64,000 nucleotides of DNA from positions 34,591,238 to 34,655,237 of the forward strand of contig CM070640.1 in assembly GCA_036346255.1 (NCBI GenBank), written 5' to 3'. Position numbers and translations under genes: made by a program. The notes under the pieces were generated by a model. That model was given only the letters and a program-made list of their open reading frames with translations. It searched no databases and was not told where the DNA came from. Below, piece by piece: positions 24,784 through 38,153 of this stretch. Each line of letters opens with the position of its first letter. Within the stretch, counting starts at the first letter, position 1. Source of the stretch: Ampelocalamus luodianensis (Eukaryota > Streptophyta > Magnoliopsida > Poales > Poaceae).

Positions 24784-27700
24784 TGTGAGGACCCGGAATA
24801 TTTAACTAGGAACACTTAACCTCCAAATGGTTCTAGTGTTACTAATTAAACATTCTAAGCCTCGATGGACATATGCTTCCTGCACTGCAGCATACGTACA
24901 TCATCACAAAATTACACATCAATTCCATACACATACATCACTAAGTTCAACAACGACATACATAAAGTAAAGCTATTACAAAAGAGAGCCGACCGGCCAA
25001 ATAGAACAATATACAAGAATGACAATGAAGCAAAAGCGCCATAAGATGGCTAGAACAAAAGTCGGCCAGGTTAGCCACACACCCACAAGGCAACCGATCG
25101 GGCGCTAAGCTAGTCGCCCATAGCTACCACAACACACTCACAAAAGTGAGGCCCTTGAGCTCACCTTCTTCCTCTGCAACAAAACAATTAAGCATAGCAT
25201 CTGAGTACAAAGATTGTCTTTGTACCCGCAAGACTGACGTGTGGAATAGCAGACCTATTCAATAAACTACATGCAAGCTTATTTAGGTGGAGGTCATATG
25301 TCTCATTTGCATGAAGCCAACTTTATTTGCAATAATGTAGTACCTTTTAAAAGCAAGTTTGCAAATTTATTTTGTTATCAAAGTAACAATGAAGTAAGGA
25401 TACATACAAGTAACCACACAAGTGACTATCCCAATAGTCACCACAACATAGCACTAATCCCGATTCGTACCACCCATCAAGTTTTAATTTTAAAGGTTGT
25501 AGTCTAACTCTTGAAAGACCTTGCCAAGCGTGTCCATAACCTGGGGCGAGGCTATTCGAATAGTTTTAACCTGCAGGGTGTACCAATGTACCCACACTTG
25601 GACGCTTTAAACCAAAAGCACACTTAGTAGGTATGCAAGACGGCTAAGTCCTACGAGACGCTTTCCAATATTGTGTATTAACTACGAGCCGCTCGTATGG
25701 GTAGAAACACCATACGCTTACATTGCAAGCGAAAGACAACAAATCCCATCCCGGGTGAAGTCTTTGGACACTACAATGCTCCCAACACCATCCCTCCTGC
25801 GACCTCCTGCGCGACCGGAGCCAATACACGCCAAAGTACTAAGTCAAGAGAGGTCCCATACCCTCTAGTGTGGTTAGCACGCTAAAATGCTTGGTTTAGT
25901 GTAACAAGATGTTCGGTCCTTGTTGACTCGGGCACCATTCCAGCCACACCCAAAATCACACCATCATACCATTGTGCCCAAGTCTAAATCATTTTGTTTT
26001 CAGTTTTAGTTTTCATAAGTAGACATGGCACAAGATGGAAATCATAATACATAATAAGTTTGTGTGATCAAGATTATCGACAAGTCGATAACCGCCCATT
26101 TCTACCGAAGCTAAGCATGGCTAAGCAATTAATTCGCAACTACTAAGTGACAAGAGCCCATCCACGAACTCTAAATCACAGCAAGTAACCTAGGCTCATG
26201 GTAGTAGAGAATAAACATTTGCTAAGGAAATGCATCTACTAGGCCAACTATTAACACAAAATAGCAATGCATACATAGAATTTGTAATCAACATAAATAC
26301 TTAAAATACTGGGATTAACATGATCAAACTGCTTGCCTTCTTGCTGTTGCTCAATTTGTTGCGGAGGATCGTTCTCGGGATTACCGCAAATGTCGAATCC
26401 TAAGCGAGAGGCAAAAAGAACCAAGAACAACCAATAAGGCGAGCCACAAATAAACCAATGAGCAGCAACAATTATCCAAATACGACTGAAATTTATACAC
26501 AAGGTAGAATACAAATATACCTAGTCATAGAAACTGGAAAAACCTAATTTGGATTTGTGGTGCAAAAGATATTGCCTAAAAACACATTTTCGGCCATAAT
26601 TAGCACTGTAGCAAAAATATTTTCTAGAAAGATTTTGAAGCTGAAATTTTTATGGTAGCTACCTACTGGTATATAGGTAACCCATATAAAATTTCAGGTC
26701 ATTTGGAGTTAAAATGATTTAGTTATGATTTTCCTAAGATGCAAAATTAGCATAATGCACTTTCCAGGAACAAAGATATGTTCAAAACTAATTTTACCGT
26801 GAAGTATACCAACAGAGGGGTTTTCTAGAATTTATCATACACATTTTGCATTCTGAGAGAATTACTTGTGTATTTTATAAGTCTTCGGGATTTTCTAAAT
26901 CTTTGAAAATAGGTACTAAATCATTAATCAAGGTTTCATTACAATCTAGGACCTACCATCATTTTTACATTAACATTGGGTTGATAACAAATTTATCAAA
27001 GTTGGAATCATTCATTTTGGATATACACAGGGCAAGATATGCATTTTCTAACGTTTTATCCATTTTCTCGGAATATTCAAAATGACAAAACCAAGTTATT
27101 CCTAGTTATACAATTTTACATTCTTCGGAACATGCTTAAATCCATTTTTATAATAAGCTAAAGTGATAACATGATTTATTACATTGAGATTAACTAAAAG
27201 CGTTAAAATGAATTAGTTATGAGTTTCTAAAGTTTTTACATCATTTTGGTTGATAAACAATTGCTTACCAAATACGTAACAATCCAATAAAAGGAAATGG
27301 CGTGGACAACCCCACAACCCTTGATCTAACATCCTACGACTTCGCGCGAAAAAATAGCGCACGCCGCTTAACCCAATGAAACCCACCGCTGGATCAAGAT
27401 CCAACGGCTCACACGAGTGTATGCAACCGGACGGTGCGGTTGCTTGGGCCAATCCCACCGCGGTCGGCGGATGGGCGGCCCGAACGCACTAACAACCGGA
27501 TTGTCCGATTGCACACACGATCTCGACCATTGATCGCAAGATCGACGGCCCGAGCGACGAGGGAACCGATGGTCGAATGCATGCAAGATCCGGGCCGCGA
27601 GATCACAAAATGGACGGCGGCTATAGATCGAAGTTCAAAAGAGGTATCGACGAGTGGGACCGCATGTCGGTGACTACGAGTCACGATCGCAACGATTTAA

Positions 27701-29706
27701 CCCATCGCAGCACGATTGCACCGGGCCCAAAGTCGGCGACCGAGAAGGTTTCCGGCGGATTAAGTGCCGACATCTTTATTAATCAATGATTAAGCATTAA
27801 TGATGTCGAACGATGTGAGTGAAACAGATTGATTTAAGGAGATTGGGCCCACCGGTGGTGGCTCAATAATAATGATTAAGACACAATTAACAGCTAATGA
27901 TTGGTAATTAATGTGTCCTAATGATCCGACAGCAGGAGCTTACGTGTGGCAAAACCCGAGTGACTTTGACGGCTTGTCGCCGGTGACTCGATGCGGCGCG
28001 CCACAAACTATCAAAATGGGTTCGCAATAGTGTTGCGGTCCCACGGTGGTGACCTCGCCATGGTGGAGGTGCAGGCACGCCGCGAGCCGAAAACAAAGAT
28101 GAAGGCCGACACGGCAAAACACGAAAGTAGCAAATGCTCATTGCAATCCAAGGAAGCGAGTGCCATGACTTCTAGGGACTATATAGGAGCTACCTTAACC
28201 GAGAGGAGCTTCAAAGATGGCGGGAAGACTTGAACACGATGAAGTCCACTGAGCCAAGAAGATGAAGTGGGAAATGAGGTTCTCGAGCAAAATGAGTGGA
28301 ACCAAATCATTACCACACTTCATTATAGCTCAAAGAGGCTCCAAAAGCAAATAATTGCAAAAGAACCACTTACCTGAGTTGGAGAAGAAAGGGGTGAAAC
28401 CAACGAAAATCTCCAAACTTAAAATTGAGTGATTCTGTGAATGCAACCCAAAATCAAGTTAGGGGAAATATAAAGGAGGTTGAGGAGTTCAAAAGGGTGC
28501 AAGAAATGTTGAAGATAAACCACTGGACGCCAAGGCCGCCATTGGAGCTCTACGGCCAACAATGGTGTTTTGAGGGTGAGAGGTGTTCTTGAGCTCAAAT
28601 ACAGAGAAGAGCAAAGTGTGGTGTAAAGGAACACCAGGAGGACCTAGAGGGGCAATTATATAGGGGAAGGATTAGGGTTTCGACCAAGAACATGAGCCCA
28701 TGGTGAGCTCGGTTCATGCTCCGGTTGTAGACCAAGAAAAGATGGGAGCAAGTGAGACTCGGGACAATGGAGGAGAAAGCCTGAGCGCATTAAATGCTCC
28801 ACAGAGAGACGTTGACGAAAGCAAATTTGAGGTGACCCATCAAAGCCACCCACTCAACCTCTCTCTTTCTGCCATTGCCGCCCGCGCGCTCGAAGAAGCA
28901 GAGGAGGAAGAAGAACAGCGAAAACAAACCACGACCGTTGGATTAAAAATGAACGGTCACGATTTAGCGAGTTCGCCGGACAGTCCGATTGCTCTCAAGG
29001 ATCTGGACGGTTGGATTGAAATCCAACGGTCCCTATTGACCAATGCAACCGGAGGGTCCGAATCGACACACGCGCGCGGGCCGTGCGATTTAGATCTAAC
29101 GGTTGAGATTCACCGCGCGCTATAACGAGTGGCTCGGTGCATTTAGTTGATCGACCGAAGTCGGTTGGCTCGAGCCCAGTCCGACTCGAACCCGAGTAAC
29201 AGTAAAACCTAGTTTGACTTTGAAATAAAAACAGAGACTTTGAAAGATTTATTTGGGGTAGCAATTTAACTCCAAAAATTATGAAATTTTTGCAGGAGCT
29301 TGCTAACTCAGATATCAACCTTGTGTAAAATTTTCAGAGGTTTTTATACTGTGAATAAATCCCCAAAAATTCTACAAGGCTCTGTTTTAATGTTTGACTA
29401 AGAGTCAAACAGTTTGATCGCCTCTAAAAATATTCAAACAACTTCTAAAAATTGTGAAATTTTTCAGAGGGTCACATACCACCACAGAGACTTAGGCAAA
29501 ATATATCCAGAGGATGATCATAAGATTTGACAAGATTGTTTTTGGAAGAACAAGATTTGGATCAAAAGACTTGTGACTTTGTACTTCCATAACCTTTTGT
29601 ACAATACTTGTTCAGTACACAAAGGAAATACACGATGTAAGAAAAAGTTTTAATTTCTACTCATTTTCTTACATTTGAAACACAAGCCCAAAATTGGGAT
29701 GTTACA
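24784..29706 (-). repeat. 5' LTR of element A
   Basis: It has the same ends as the left LTR. Features in transcript sense are TATATAA (28662-28656), a perfect donor AACTCAG/GTAAGT at 28374/28373, a candidate 3' splice site before 26399, and hairpins at about 26072-26093 and 25205-25225. Differences from the left LTR concentrate at CAG, CTG, CTGG and CG-rich words, while AT-rich stretches are identical over long distances. The region 27280-27780 is the most altered. Confidence 0.95.
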
Positions 29707-30336
29707 GGGACTGCTCTTTTATTAATATGAACCAGATCTTACAGGGAATGCCTTATGACTAGGTGGTGGACTAATCCTGTTTACACTGAGAACATTGCTT
29801 GCTATTCTACAATGTCAGACTTAAAACACAAATCTGATGTCTATGCTTTAGTTCGATGAGACCCCCCCTCTTGCTCCGTCCATGCTCCATCTTTAAATAC
29901 CTCTTGAAGAGGTGGCAGTTACTTCTAGAGAAGACGTTTGTTGTGAAGCGTCATGACTGGTCGGAGCGAGATGACGATTGATGGAGTATCAACCGTTCAG
30001 CGGTTGTATGCTTGTGAGATACTTAACCGCATGGTGGTTGTTCATCAGTGTCTCAGGATAAGAAACATCGTGTGGTATGGAATATATGCACGTGTTCCAT
30101 TCATCACACGGTAGAGAATATACCTGGAATCAATTCCAAACATCAGTTCATACCTTTTACGAGCAGTTCCCTAGTCGGAAGCTAGGCACAGGACCTTGTC
30201 CGACCAGGGTACCCATTGTGTAACCTCTGGAATCCTTACGACCAGTGAGGTCATGAACCTCAGGGGTTACGACCATGAAGACGTATGGTCTTCATGTATT
30301 AAAAATAATACATAGATGTTTTAATCCTCGTTAGAC

Positions 30337-30461
30337 GCACTTCTTGGCGCAATCGATTTGTCCCAAATGTCGGGACAACCAATCCATACCAAGAATCACA
30401 TCCAAGCTCGCTGAATTGAGGAGGATAAGATTTGCCAAAAATCCCACCCCCTCGATCTGAA
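30337..30461 (-). pseudogene. Element B protease fragment between insertions I and D
   Basis: About 40 codons read FLANLILLN, then LDVILGMDWLSRHLGQIDC, the C-terminal part of the retropepsin domain as in elements A, C and E. It is bounded by the TSDs of D (cggaa, 30462-30466) and I (tagac, 30332-30336). It proves that the B pieces on both sides belong together. Confidence 0.9.
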
Positions 30462-33400
30462 CCGGAATGTGAGGTCCCCAGTTTATTCGACTTGTAATGC
30501 TTAGCCTTCCATTGACCCTAGCATCACAATTCAAATAAACCAAGCCTCAGGATATGTATACTTCCCAGAAATGCAGTATACACACCCTGTTACAAAATCA
30601 TGTATCAAATCCATACAACAAGAGGTTACAATAATAAAACTACAATATACAACAGAAAGAAATCACAAGATAAATAACAAACTACACAGCGGAAGCAAAA
30701 GCCATAAGATGCGATAAATAAAAGAGCCAATTAGTGTGCCTTTACCCACAAGGCAACCAACCGGGCCGCCAAGCTAGTCGTCAAACCCGTAGCACATCTC
30801 ACAAAAGGGAAGCCCTTGGGGCTCACCTTCTTCCTCTGCAACAAAAACATTAAGCAAAGCAACTGAGTACAAAAATTGTTTTTGTACTGCAAGACCGACG
30901 TGTAAGGGCAATGTAACTATAATTTAACTACATGCAAGCTTTATTTAAGTGGAGGGCTCGGACTTACTTTTAGCGAAAGCAAGTTTTCTTTTGCAATAAT
31001 GTAATAGTTTTGAAGGCGTTTTAACAATTCAAATTTTATTTGCAGAAATAACAATGTCTGATGAAGTAGTAACAAAAAGATATCCTGGAGATGACCAACC
31101 CATTGGCCATCACAACAATAGTATGAACACCCGTTCATACCAACCCATCAAGTTTTAATTAAAATGTTGTAGTCTAACTCTTGAAAAGATTACCCAAGCG
31201 TGTCCATCACCTAGGACGAGGCTATTCGAATAGTTTTTAACCCTGCAGGGGTGTACCACTGTACCCACACTTGCATCGCCTTTAAGCCAAAGCACACTTA
31301 GAAGGTATGCTTGCACACACTAAGTCCTACGAGACTTTTTCCAATATTGTGTATTAACTACGAGCCGCTCGTATGGATAGAAATCCATACGCTTACATGG
31401 TAAAGCCGAAAAGACAACTACCCACTCAGGGTAAAGCTTTCCGGACAACTACCATGCTCCCACCTCCATCCCTCCCGCGACCTCCTGCGACCGAGCCAAT
31501 ACACGCCAAAGTACTAGGTCAAGAGAGGTCCCATATACTCTAGTGTGGTTAGCACGCCGAAATGCCTGGATAAAAATTCACTCACAAGATGTTCGGTCCT
31601 TAATTGACCCGGGCACCATTCCAGTCACACCTAAGAATCACACCATCTTACCATTGTGCCCGTCGAAATCATTTTGTTTTTGGTTTTAGTTTTCACAATT
31701 AAACATAGCAAAAGTGCTGAATCATAAAGTTATATAATAATTTTTGTGTGATCAAAGTTATCGACTAAGTCGATAACCGCCAATTCTACCAGATCTAAGC
31801 ATGGCTAAGCATCATATCGTAAATACAAATAAAAGGCCTAAATCATTCACCGGCTCTAATTCACCAAAGGAGAATAATATTCCTAAGTTAGTGGCAGGGG
31901 TGAACAATTTTCAGGGCAACAATGCAATGGGATTAACTACCTGTAATCGACAAAATTACTTTGACACAAAAGCATGCATACATACAAGTTAAACAAAATA
32001 TTAGACTTGAAAATAATGGGAATGAACTGGATATGATCAAACTGCTTGCCTTTGCTTTGTGTGAGATATTCGACTTGTTGCAGAGGATCACTCTCGATAT
32101 CAACGCCATCTAACGATAAAAACTGCCAAAGCGAAAAATAGCGAATAAACACCAGAATGCCAAAAGGGGAAACAACAATTAAATAACAACACAGAAAACA
32201 GATTATGATTAGACAAATTTAAAGACACAAATTATTGGACTAGGAGTTTATTTGAATTGGTTACAAATTTTGAAGTTAAGATTTGGGCATAAGATCTATT
32301 GATATGGAAGAGATTGTCTAAAGCTAAGGCGATGACGTTTTCCTTAACAGGCTACCTAGTATTCACAAACACTCTCCCACCAGACATTCTATGAATACAA
32401 CCACGATGATCATACAGCCAAAATCAGTTCTCTTATACATTTTATTCTTTCGACAGACTTTGATGGTGACTGTGTGCACATCTAATAACTAAGCAGCAAA
32501 TTACCACATTCTAAATAGCTCACTATTTTTATGCAATCATCACAGTGATAAGTTCATTAGACCTACAAATTTGCTATTGGAATGCGGACTAGCTCACTAG
32601 CGAACTAATAATTGCTAAACAGATTTCTAACCAACTTTGGCCTTACTGACACTTAATTACGCACGATCCGAAACACCACTCAACTACATGTGAATGCTAA
32701 CTAACTTTTTCAATGCTGTTTACTTTATGGCCTTACTACTCTGTAATTGATAACTTGCTATTCCTGACAACCTTTAGATTTCTAAAACCAAACACTAATT
32801 GATGTAAAAGAGGTATAAGCGTATGCTAGCAGTAATTTCCACAAATCCGATTCATCCACTAATCTGAACACCTAAGCCCTCAACACAGCACTCTTAGCTA
32901 TACGAATCAAAGACGTTTTCTAACTACTCGACTAAGCAAGGTCATGACCTAATGAGAAATTTGATAATTCCCAGATTATTGCTCAAGCACCATCTACAGC
33001 AAGTTCCTCTTATACCACTCAACAATCAAAAAGCAACTTGATCTGTGAACCTAGATGATAACCCAACTAATCACTAATTGATATAACACGATATAAGCAT
33101 GCTAGCAGAAAATCTTGTCAATCAGATTCATCCATTCACACAAATTTGCATCATCACAATTAACCTACTAATCATTCATTCTGCCAACAGAATCTTGCTG
33201 ATCATATATGCGCTCACCTAGTCATACACACACACAGGGATATCACAAGGTAGTGAAGGCCGACGGAAAGACAGGAGTGGCTCGGGCATGGCTTGGTGCC
33301 GTGAGGAGGGTCGACGACGGCCGCGCGCATGGGCAAACCAACCAGCGACTGCACAATCATTCTATACATACACAGTGAGTGAGGCTCACCTGCAGAGAAA

Positions 33401-33621
33401 CAAAAATCAGCCTTTGAGGCATTCAAACAAACACATAGAGGGTAAGCAAAAAGGAACCAAAGGTAGCTCATCTATGGCCTGATGGCGGCGGTCGGAAGGT
33501 CGGCGGCGGTGGGGCAACCGAGCCGGGGCAACTCCGGAGCTTGGCGATGGCAGGGAGGCTGTGCATGTAGCAACCGGGGCATGGAGGAGCTGGAGTAGCA
33601 CCGGCAGCAGAGGGGGCCGGC

Positions 33622-36600
33622 TGTAACAGCCCTAACTTAGGGTTTGTATTTCAAATGTAAAATTTTGAGGAGAAATAAAAACTTTTGTTGTCTCTTCAAA
33701 TCATTTGAAAGTTCCTACATTTTTCCTAGCAATTTCCATTTTCTAGAATTAAACTCTTGTGAATGGAGATTGTTGTCAGCTAATTCTTAGCCTTCAAACT
33801 TTGATCATCCTCTGAAACTATTTTTCCTACCATCTTGATCATCCTATCTACCTCCCTGAATTATTTCACAATTTTTAGATTTTGTTTGCTATTTCAAATG
33901 GCCAAGTCAACTCTGCTTTGAAACTCGTCAAACTCCTGGACAGCAGCTTGTGAATTTTCTCTAGAACCATTCAGTGCATAAAAGTTCTGGAAAAATTATA
34001 CAAGGTTGTCCTCTGTCTCTAGTAGCTACCATAAAATTTCTGAAATTTTTGGAGCTCAGAGCTACCTCTAAAAATTTCCCAAAACTTCTCTGTCTTTTAA
34101 ATCGAATTAAAAACACTTGCTTGTCGGCCCGAACCACACTTGGGCTCGAGTCCGACCGCACTAATGGACTCGGTCGCGTCAACTAATCGCACCGCCCGAG
34201 TCCAATCAATCGTGACCGTCCGATGAAGATCGAACGATCCACGTTGCTTGTCTCGCGACCGTCCGAATGCATACACCAATCTCACCGGTCCATTTCGATC
34301 CAACGGCCGATGCGACACGGATCGAGTCAAACCACCGGTTCGCACCGCTTCGTCGTCATCGACGGTGGACCCTACCGTCGAGTCCGCCTCGTCTTCTCCG
34401 CACTCACCGGAGTTCGCGTCGCGCGCGCATGCTTGCCACGCCCTCGCCGCCGCCACCTCGCTGCTTTCGTGTCCGTCAGAAGCATCGCGGTGTCTCATCT
34501 ACCCACCGAGCTCATTCCTTTCGCCTCTACCCTCTCTCTCGCCTTCACGCTCATTTTCCTCTTTCGGAGAAGAAACCGAGGCGGCGCCACCACCTCGCCG
34601 CCGCTTGAGCACTCCCGAACTCCCGCCGCGTTCTTCTCTCACACCGCCCATTTTCCCGGCCCGAGCTCGTTTCATCCACGGAGTCGTTGGGGCGACATCT
34701 TCGCTCTTCGCCTCCGCACCTCGCCCTCGTAGCTCTTTGGCGCTCGTGAGTTTCAAACCTCGGAAGATAGTCCCTTAGAATCGCAATACTTCACCGAGTT
34801 TAACCGTAGCCTTCTCTTGTTCTTTGGTACATCATCGAGGCCGTGCGGCGCGTTCTTCTCAAGCTCGGTGAAGCGCCGCAGCGATTCCGCCGCCGAGCTC
34901 CATTGTCGCTGTGGTCGTGGCTTATCCTTCCCGAGTCAAGGCGGCCGCGCGCACTGCCGAAGCTTCCGTCGTCAGAAGCGCCATCTCCGCGAGGCCGTAT
35001 CTTCTTCTCCGCCTCGCGCGCCGCCGCCGCGCGGCATCCCCGTGGTCCGCGTCACCGCCATCGAGTTCGTGAGATCTTCGCGAACCGAAGGTATCACTCA
35101 CTCGCCGTAAACCCTCTCGTTAGCAAGTTCGATTCTTGCGCGCGCGCCGCCCCGTCTTGCGCCCGGTGAGCCGCCGGTGGAGTTAGTTTAGCGCTAACCT
35201 TGTTTAGCCTGAGTCTCTGACTTGTGGGCCCTCTCTGTTAAATCGCGTTTAGAAATCCTTTAATCCAGCCCGTTATTTGTTCTCCGAGTCACTGCCATGT
35301 GGGTCCATGCCGCCGCTAGGGTGTAGCTCGTTATACGCTTTTCTCGCTCGGAAGCGTGTTTCTCGTGTGTATATGTTAGAAGTACACCTTGATAAGTCAA
35401 AGACGATTCTTAGAATACGCCGACGCCACTTTCGTGGTGGGCTGCTCGTCAAGATTTTTCGCCCATTATTTGTCGATTGTGTCGGGGCTAGATAGCCGTG
35501 GGTAGAAAAAGGATTTAATGCTTTAGTATTTCAGTAATATGTTTTCATTGCCTTTCGTTAATTCATTTAAACTTAGAAAATGCATAACTAATTCAATTTT
35601 TATCCAAATTGCATGAATCCAGTGCTGTTTATTTTCATTTCAAATGTATTATTTACTAAAATTAGTTTCATCCATGTCTCTCAGTAGCAAAAATCTGTTA
35701 ATTAATAAAATGATGTTTTATGTATCTTCTAGATTAGAAAATGCATATCTCTTTCAATATTTGTCCAAATCCAGTGAAACCAATTTTGTAATTTGCCATT
35801 TTTAATGTACTAATTATTAGGATAGGTTATATACACTGTTTCTGTTCATGAAAATTTGTTAAGTAATTAACTAGTGACATGTTGTGTTTTTAGCTTAGAA
35901 AATTCATAGAAAATTATTAATAACTTAAAATGATTTGTTCTCTGTTTCTAAAATTCTGTTATTTCATGCTTAGGCTGTGTGTGAGTTTTGGCTTGTTTGA
36001 TGTTGTTGAATGTTTGAGTTTTGTCGGTGTTATTCGTTCTTATTTGTTTGTTATGTTCGATCGTTAGGCTTCGATATTTGCGGCAACCCCGAGGACGATC
36101 CTCCGCACCATATTGAGCAACAAAGCAGAACAAGCGCTTGATCATGATAATCCCAGTATTTTAAAGTCTAATATTTTGTTTCAGCTGTATGTATGCATTG
36201 CCTAATTTGTGTTAAATTGATTAGTTAAATCCGTAGTTACATATCCTGTAGACAAGATATTGATCTCTACTACCTGAGCTTAGGTTATTTGTCGTGATTA
36301 GAGGTCGCTGGATGATCTCTTGTCACTTAGTAGATCCGGTCAACTTGCTTAGACATGCTTAGCTATCGGTAGAATCAAGGCGTTATCGACTTTAGTCGGT
36401 AACCTTGATCACACAAAATCTACTATAACTTTATGTTTCAAAGATTGTTGCTAAGTTTAATTGTAAAACTAAAACTGAAAACCAAAAATGATTTAGACTT
36501 GGGCACAACGGTATGATTGGTGTGATCTGTTGGGTGTGATCGAATGGTGCCCGAGTCAACAAGGACCAAACATCTTGTTACATCAACCAAGCATTTTGCG

Positions 36601-37717
36601 TGCTAACCACACTAGAGTATATGGGACCTCTCTTGACCTAGTACTTTGGCGTGTATTGGCTCGGTCGCAGGAGGTCGCAGGAGGGACGGAGGTGGGAGCA
36701 TGGTAGTTGTCCAAAAGCTTTATCCCGAGTGGGTAGTTGTCTTTTCGGCTTTACCATGTAAGCGTATGGATTTCTATCCATACGAGCGGCTCGTAGTTAA
36801 TACACAATATTGGAAAAAGTCTCGTAGGACTTAGTGTGTGGCATACCTTCTAAGTGTGCTTTGGCTTAAAAGCGATGCCTCAAGTGTGGGTACATTGGTA
36901 CACCTGCAGGTTCAAACTATTCGAATAGCCTCGCCCTAGGTTATGGACACGCTTGGCAAGGTCTTCCAAGAGTTAGACTACAACATTTAAATTAAAACTT
37001 GATGGGTGGTGCGAACTGGGATTCGTGCTATTGTTGTGGTGACTATTGGGATAGTCACTTCTAGGATGTTTTTACTTACCCTTTGTTATTATTACTTTTC
37101 TCAGATTTCAACATTAAAAATGAATTGCAAACTTTCCTTTAAACCGCACTATATTATTGCAAATGAAAATTGGCTTTATGCAAATGAAACATATGGCCCC
37201 ACTAAACAAGCCTCGCATGTAGCATATTAACAGTCCGCTAGTTCACACGTCGGTCTTGCGGGTACAAAGACAATCTTTGTACTCGTGTGCTTTGCTTAAT
37301 GTTTTTGTTGCGAGGAAGAAGGTGAGCCTCGTGGTCCTCACTTCGTGAGTCAGGTTGCCGCTTCTGGACGCCTAGTCTTGGCGGTCCTGGCCGATGCCTT
37401 GTGGGTTGAAGGCACACCGATTGGCTTTGTTTATAGCCATCTTATGGCACTTTGCTTCATTGCCGCTCTTTTGTTATTTGTGTATCTTGTGGCGATCGCC
37501 ACCGTCTGTAATATTGTTACTATTTGTTTATCTTCCGTTTGTAGTGTAATGTTTGGACTCTATGTTTTGAATGGAGTTGATGTCTAATTTTGTACCGGAG
37601 TGTGTATACTGCTTTCTGGGAAGTATACATATCTCGAGGATCAGTTTATTTGATTTGTGATGCTAGGACCAGGTGGTTGGTTAAGCATTACAAACCTAAT
37701 AAACTGGGGTCCTCACA
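33622..37717 (+). repeat. 5' LTR of element C
   Basis: It runs from TGTAACAGCC to GGGTCCTCACA. The GC-rich segment 34100-35200 is followed by AT-rich sequence. Landmarks: donor-like GTGAGTTTC after 34745, acceptor CGTTAG before 36068, a codon-like block 36068-36150, and hairpins at about 36380-36404 and 37262-37282. The GC-rich part has open frames in several phases that are not preserved in the 3' LTR. Confidence 0.95.
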
Positions 37718-37720
37718 AAG

Positions 37721-37734
37721 TTGGTATCAGAGCC
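37721..37734 (+). other. Primer-binding site of element C
   Basis: TTGGTATCAGAGCC lies three bases after the LTR end. It is complementary to initiator-methionine tRNA and identical to the A site. Confidence 0.95.
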
Positions 37735-38153
37735 ATTCTGACCGTAGTAACCCAAGCATAGCCGTCCTTAGGATATTTTGAAAGTCTTATTTTCAAATCA
37801 TAAAAAGGTTTATGAAAACCTAGGCAGATTCTCAGATTTTACTCCTTACCTATCTTAGCCTTCTACTCTCATCTTGCTCTAATTTGAGTTTAAAACTTGG
37901 TTTCTCTCTTTCCTTTCAAAAGATAGTTGCTACCGGTAGAATCAGTCTTTGGGAGAACCATAGAGAATTGGTCTAATTAAAATTTGTGGGGGTATAAGGG
38001 TAAGATATATACGAGCTTGCTAAGTGTCTGATTTTTGTCAATTGGTTTTGTAACTTAAGAATCTTGTGTTTGTTTTGTGCTGTTAGTACGTTATTTGCAG
38101 TGGATTGTCAACTTTGTGTTCCAGCTATTGTTAACTTGTCTTAGTGAAACAGG

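Larger units (their letters stand above)
14758..29706 (-). mobile_element. Full-length Ty3/gypsy (Tekay/Del-like) element A, TSD gggac
   Basis: Two LTRs of 4938 and 4923 bp flank a 5.1 kb internal region. Exact duplications gggac (14753-14757, 29707-29711) bound it. It has the initiator-Met PBS next to the right (5') LTR and a polypurine tract next to the left (3') LTR. The domain order gag-PR-RT-RNaseH-INT on the minus strand and the chromodomain-like tail (WSNHSVDEATWEREDRL) identify a chromovirus. LTRs of nearly 5 kb are long for the clade. It is inserted in insertion I, so it is younger than B and I. The reading frames are broken in many places, but intact TSDs and near-identical AT-rich LTR parts argue for a recent insertion; see the finding on base-calling artefacts. 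Confidence 0.95.
14680..30331. mobile_element. Unidentified ~0.7 kb insertion I in element B (itself split by element A)
   Basis: Comparison with element A's protease/RT region shows extra sequence in B after gaggtagac. The extra part is 14680-14757 plus 29712-30331, flanked by direct repeats tagac (14675-14679 and 30332-30336). After it, B continues with gcacttcttggcgcaatcg. It has no coding potential. The end near 30270-30330 contains small inverted repeats (gaagac/gtcttc; ttaaaa-type). On the minus strand TATTTAAAG at about 29890-29900 could be a TATA box. I find no clear terminal inverted repeat and no TG...CA termini, so it could be an atypical solo LTR or a non-autonomous DNA element. 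Confidence 0.6.
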
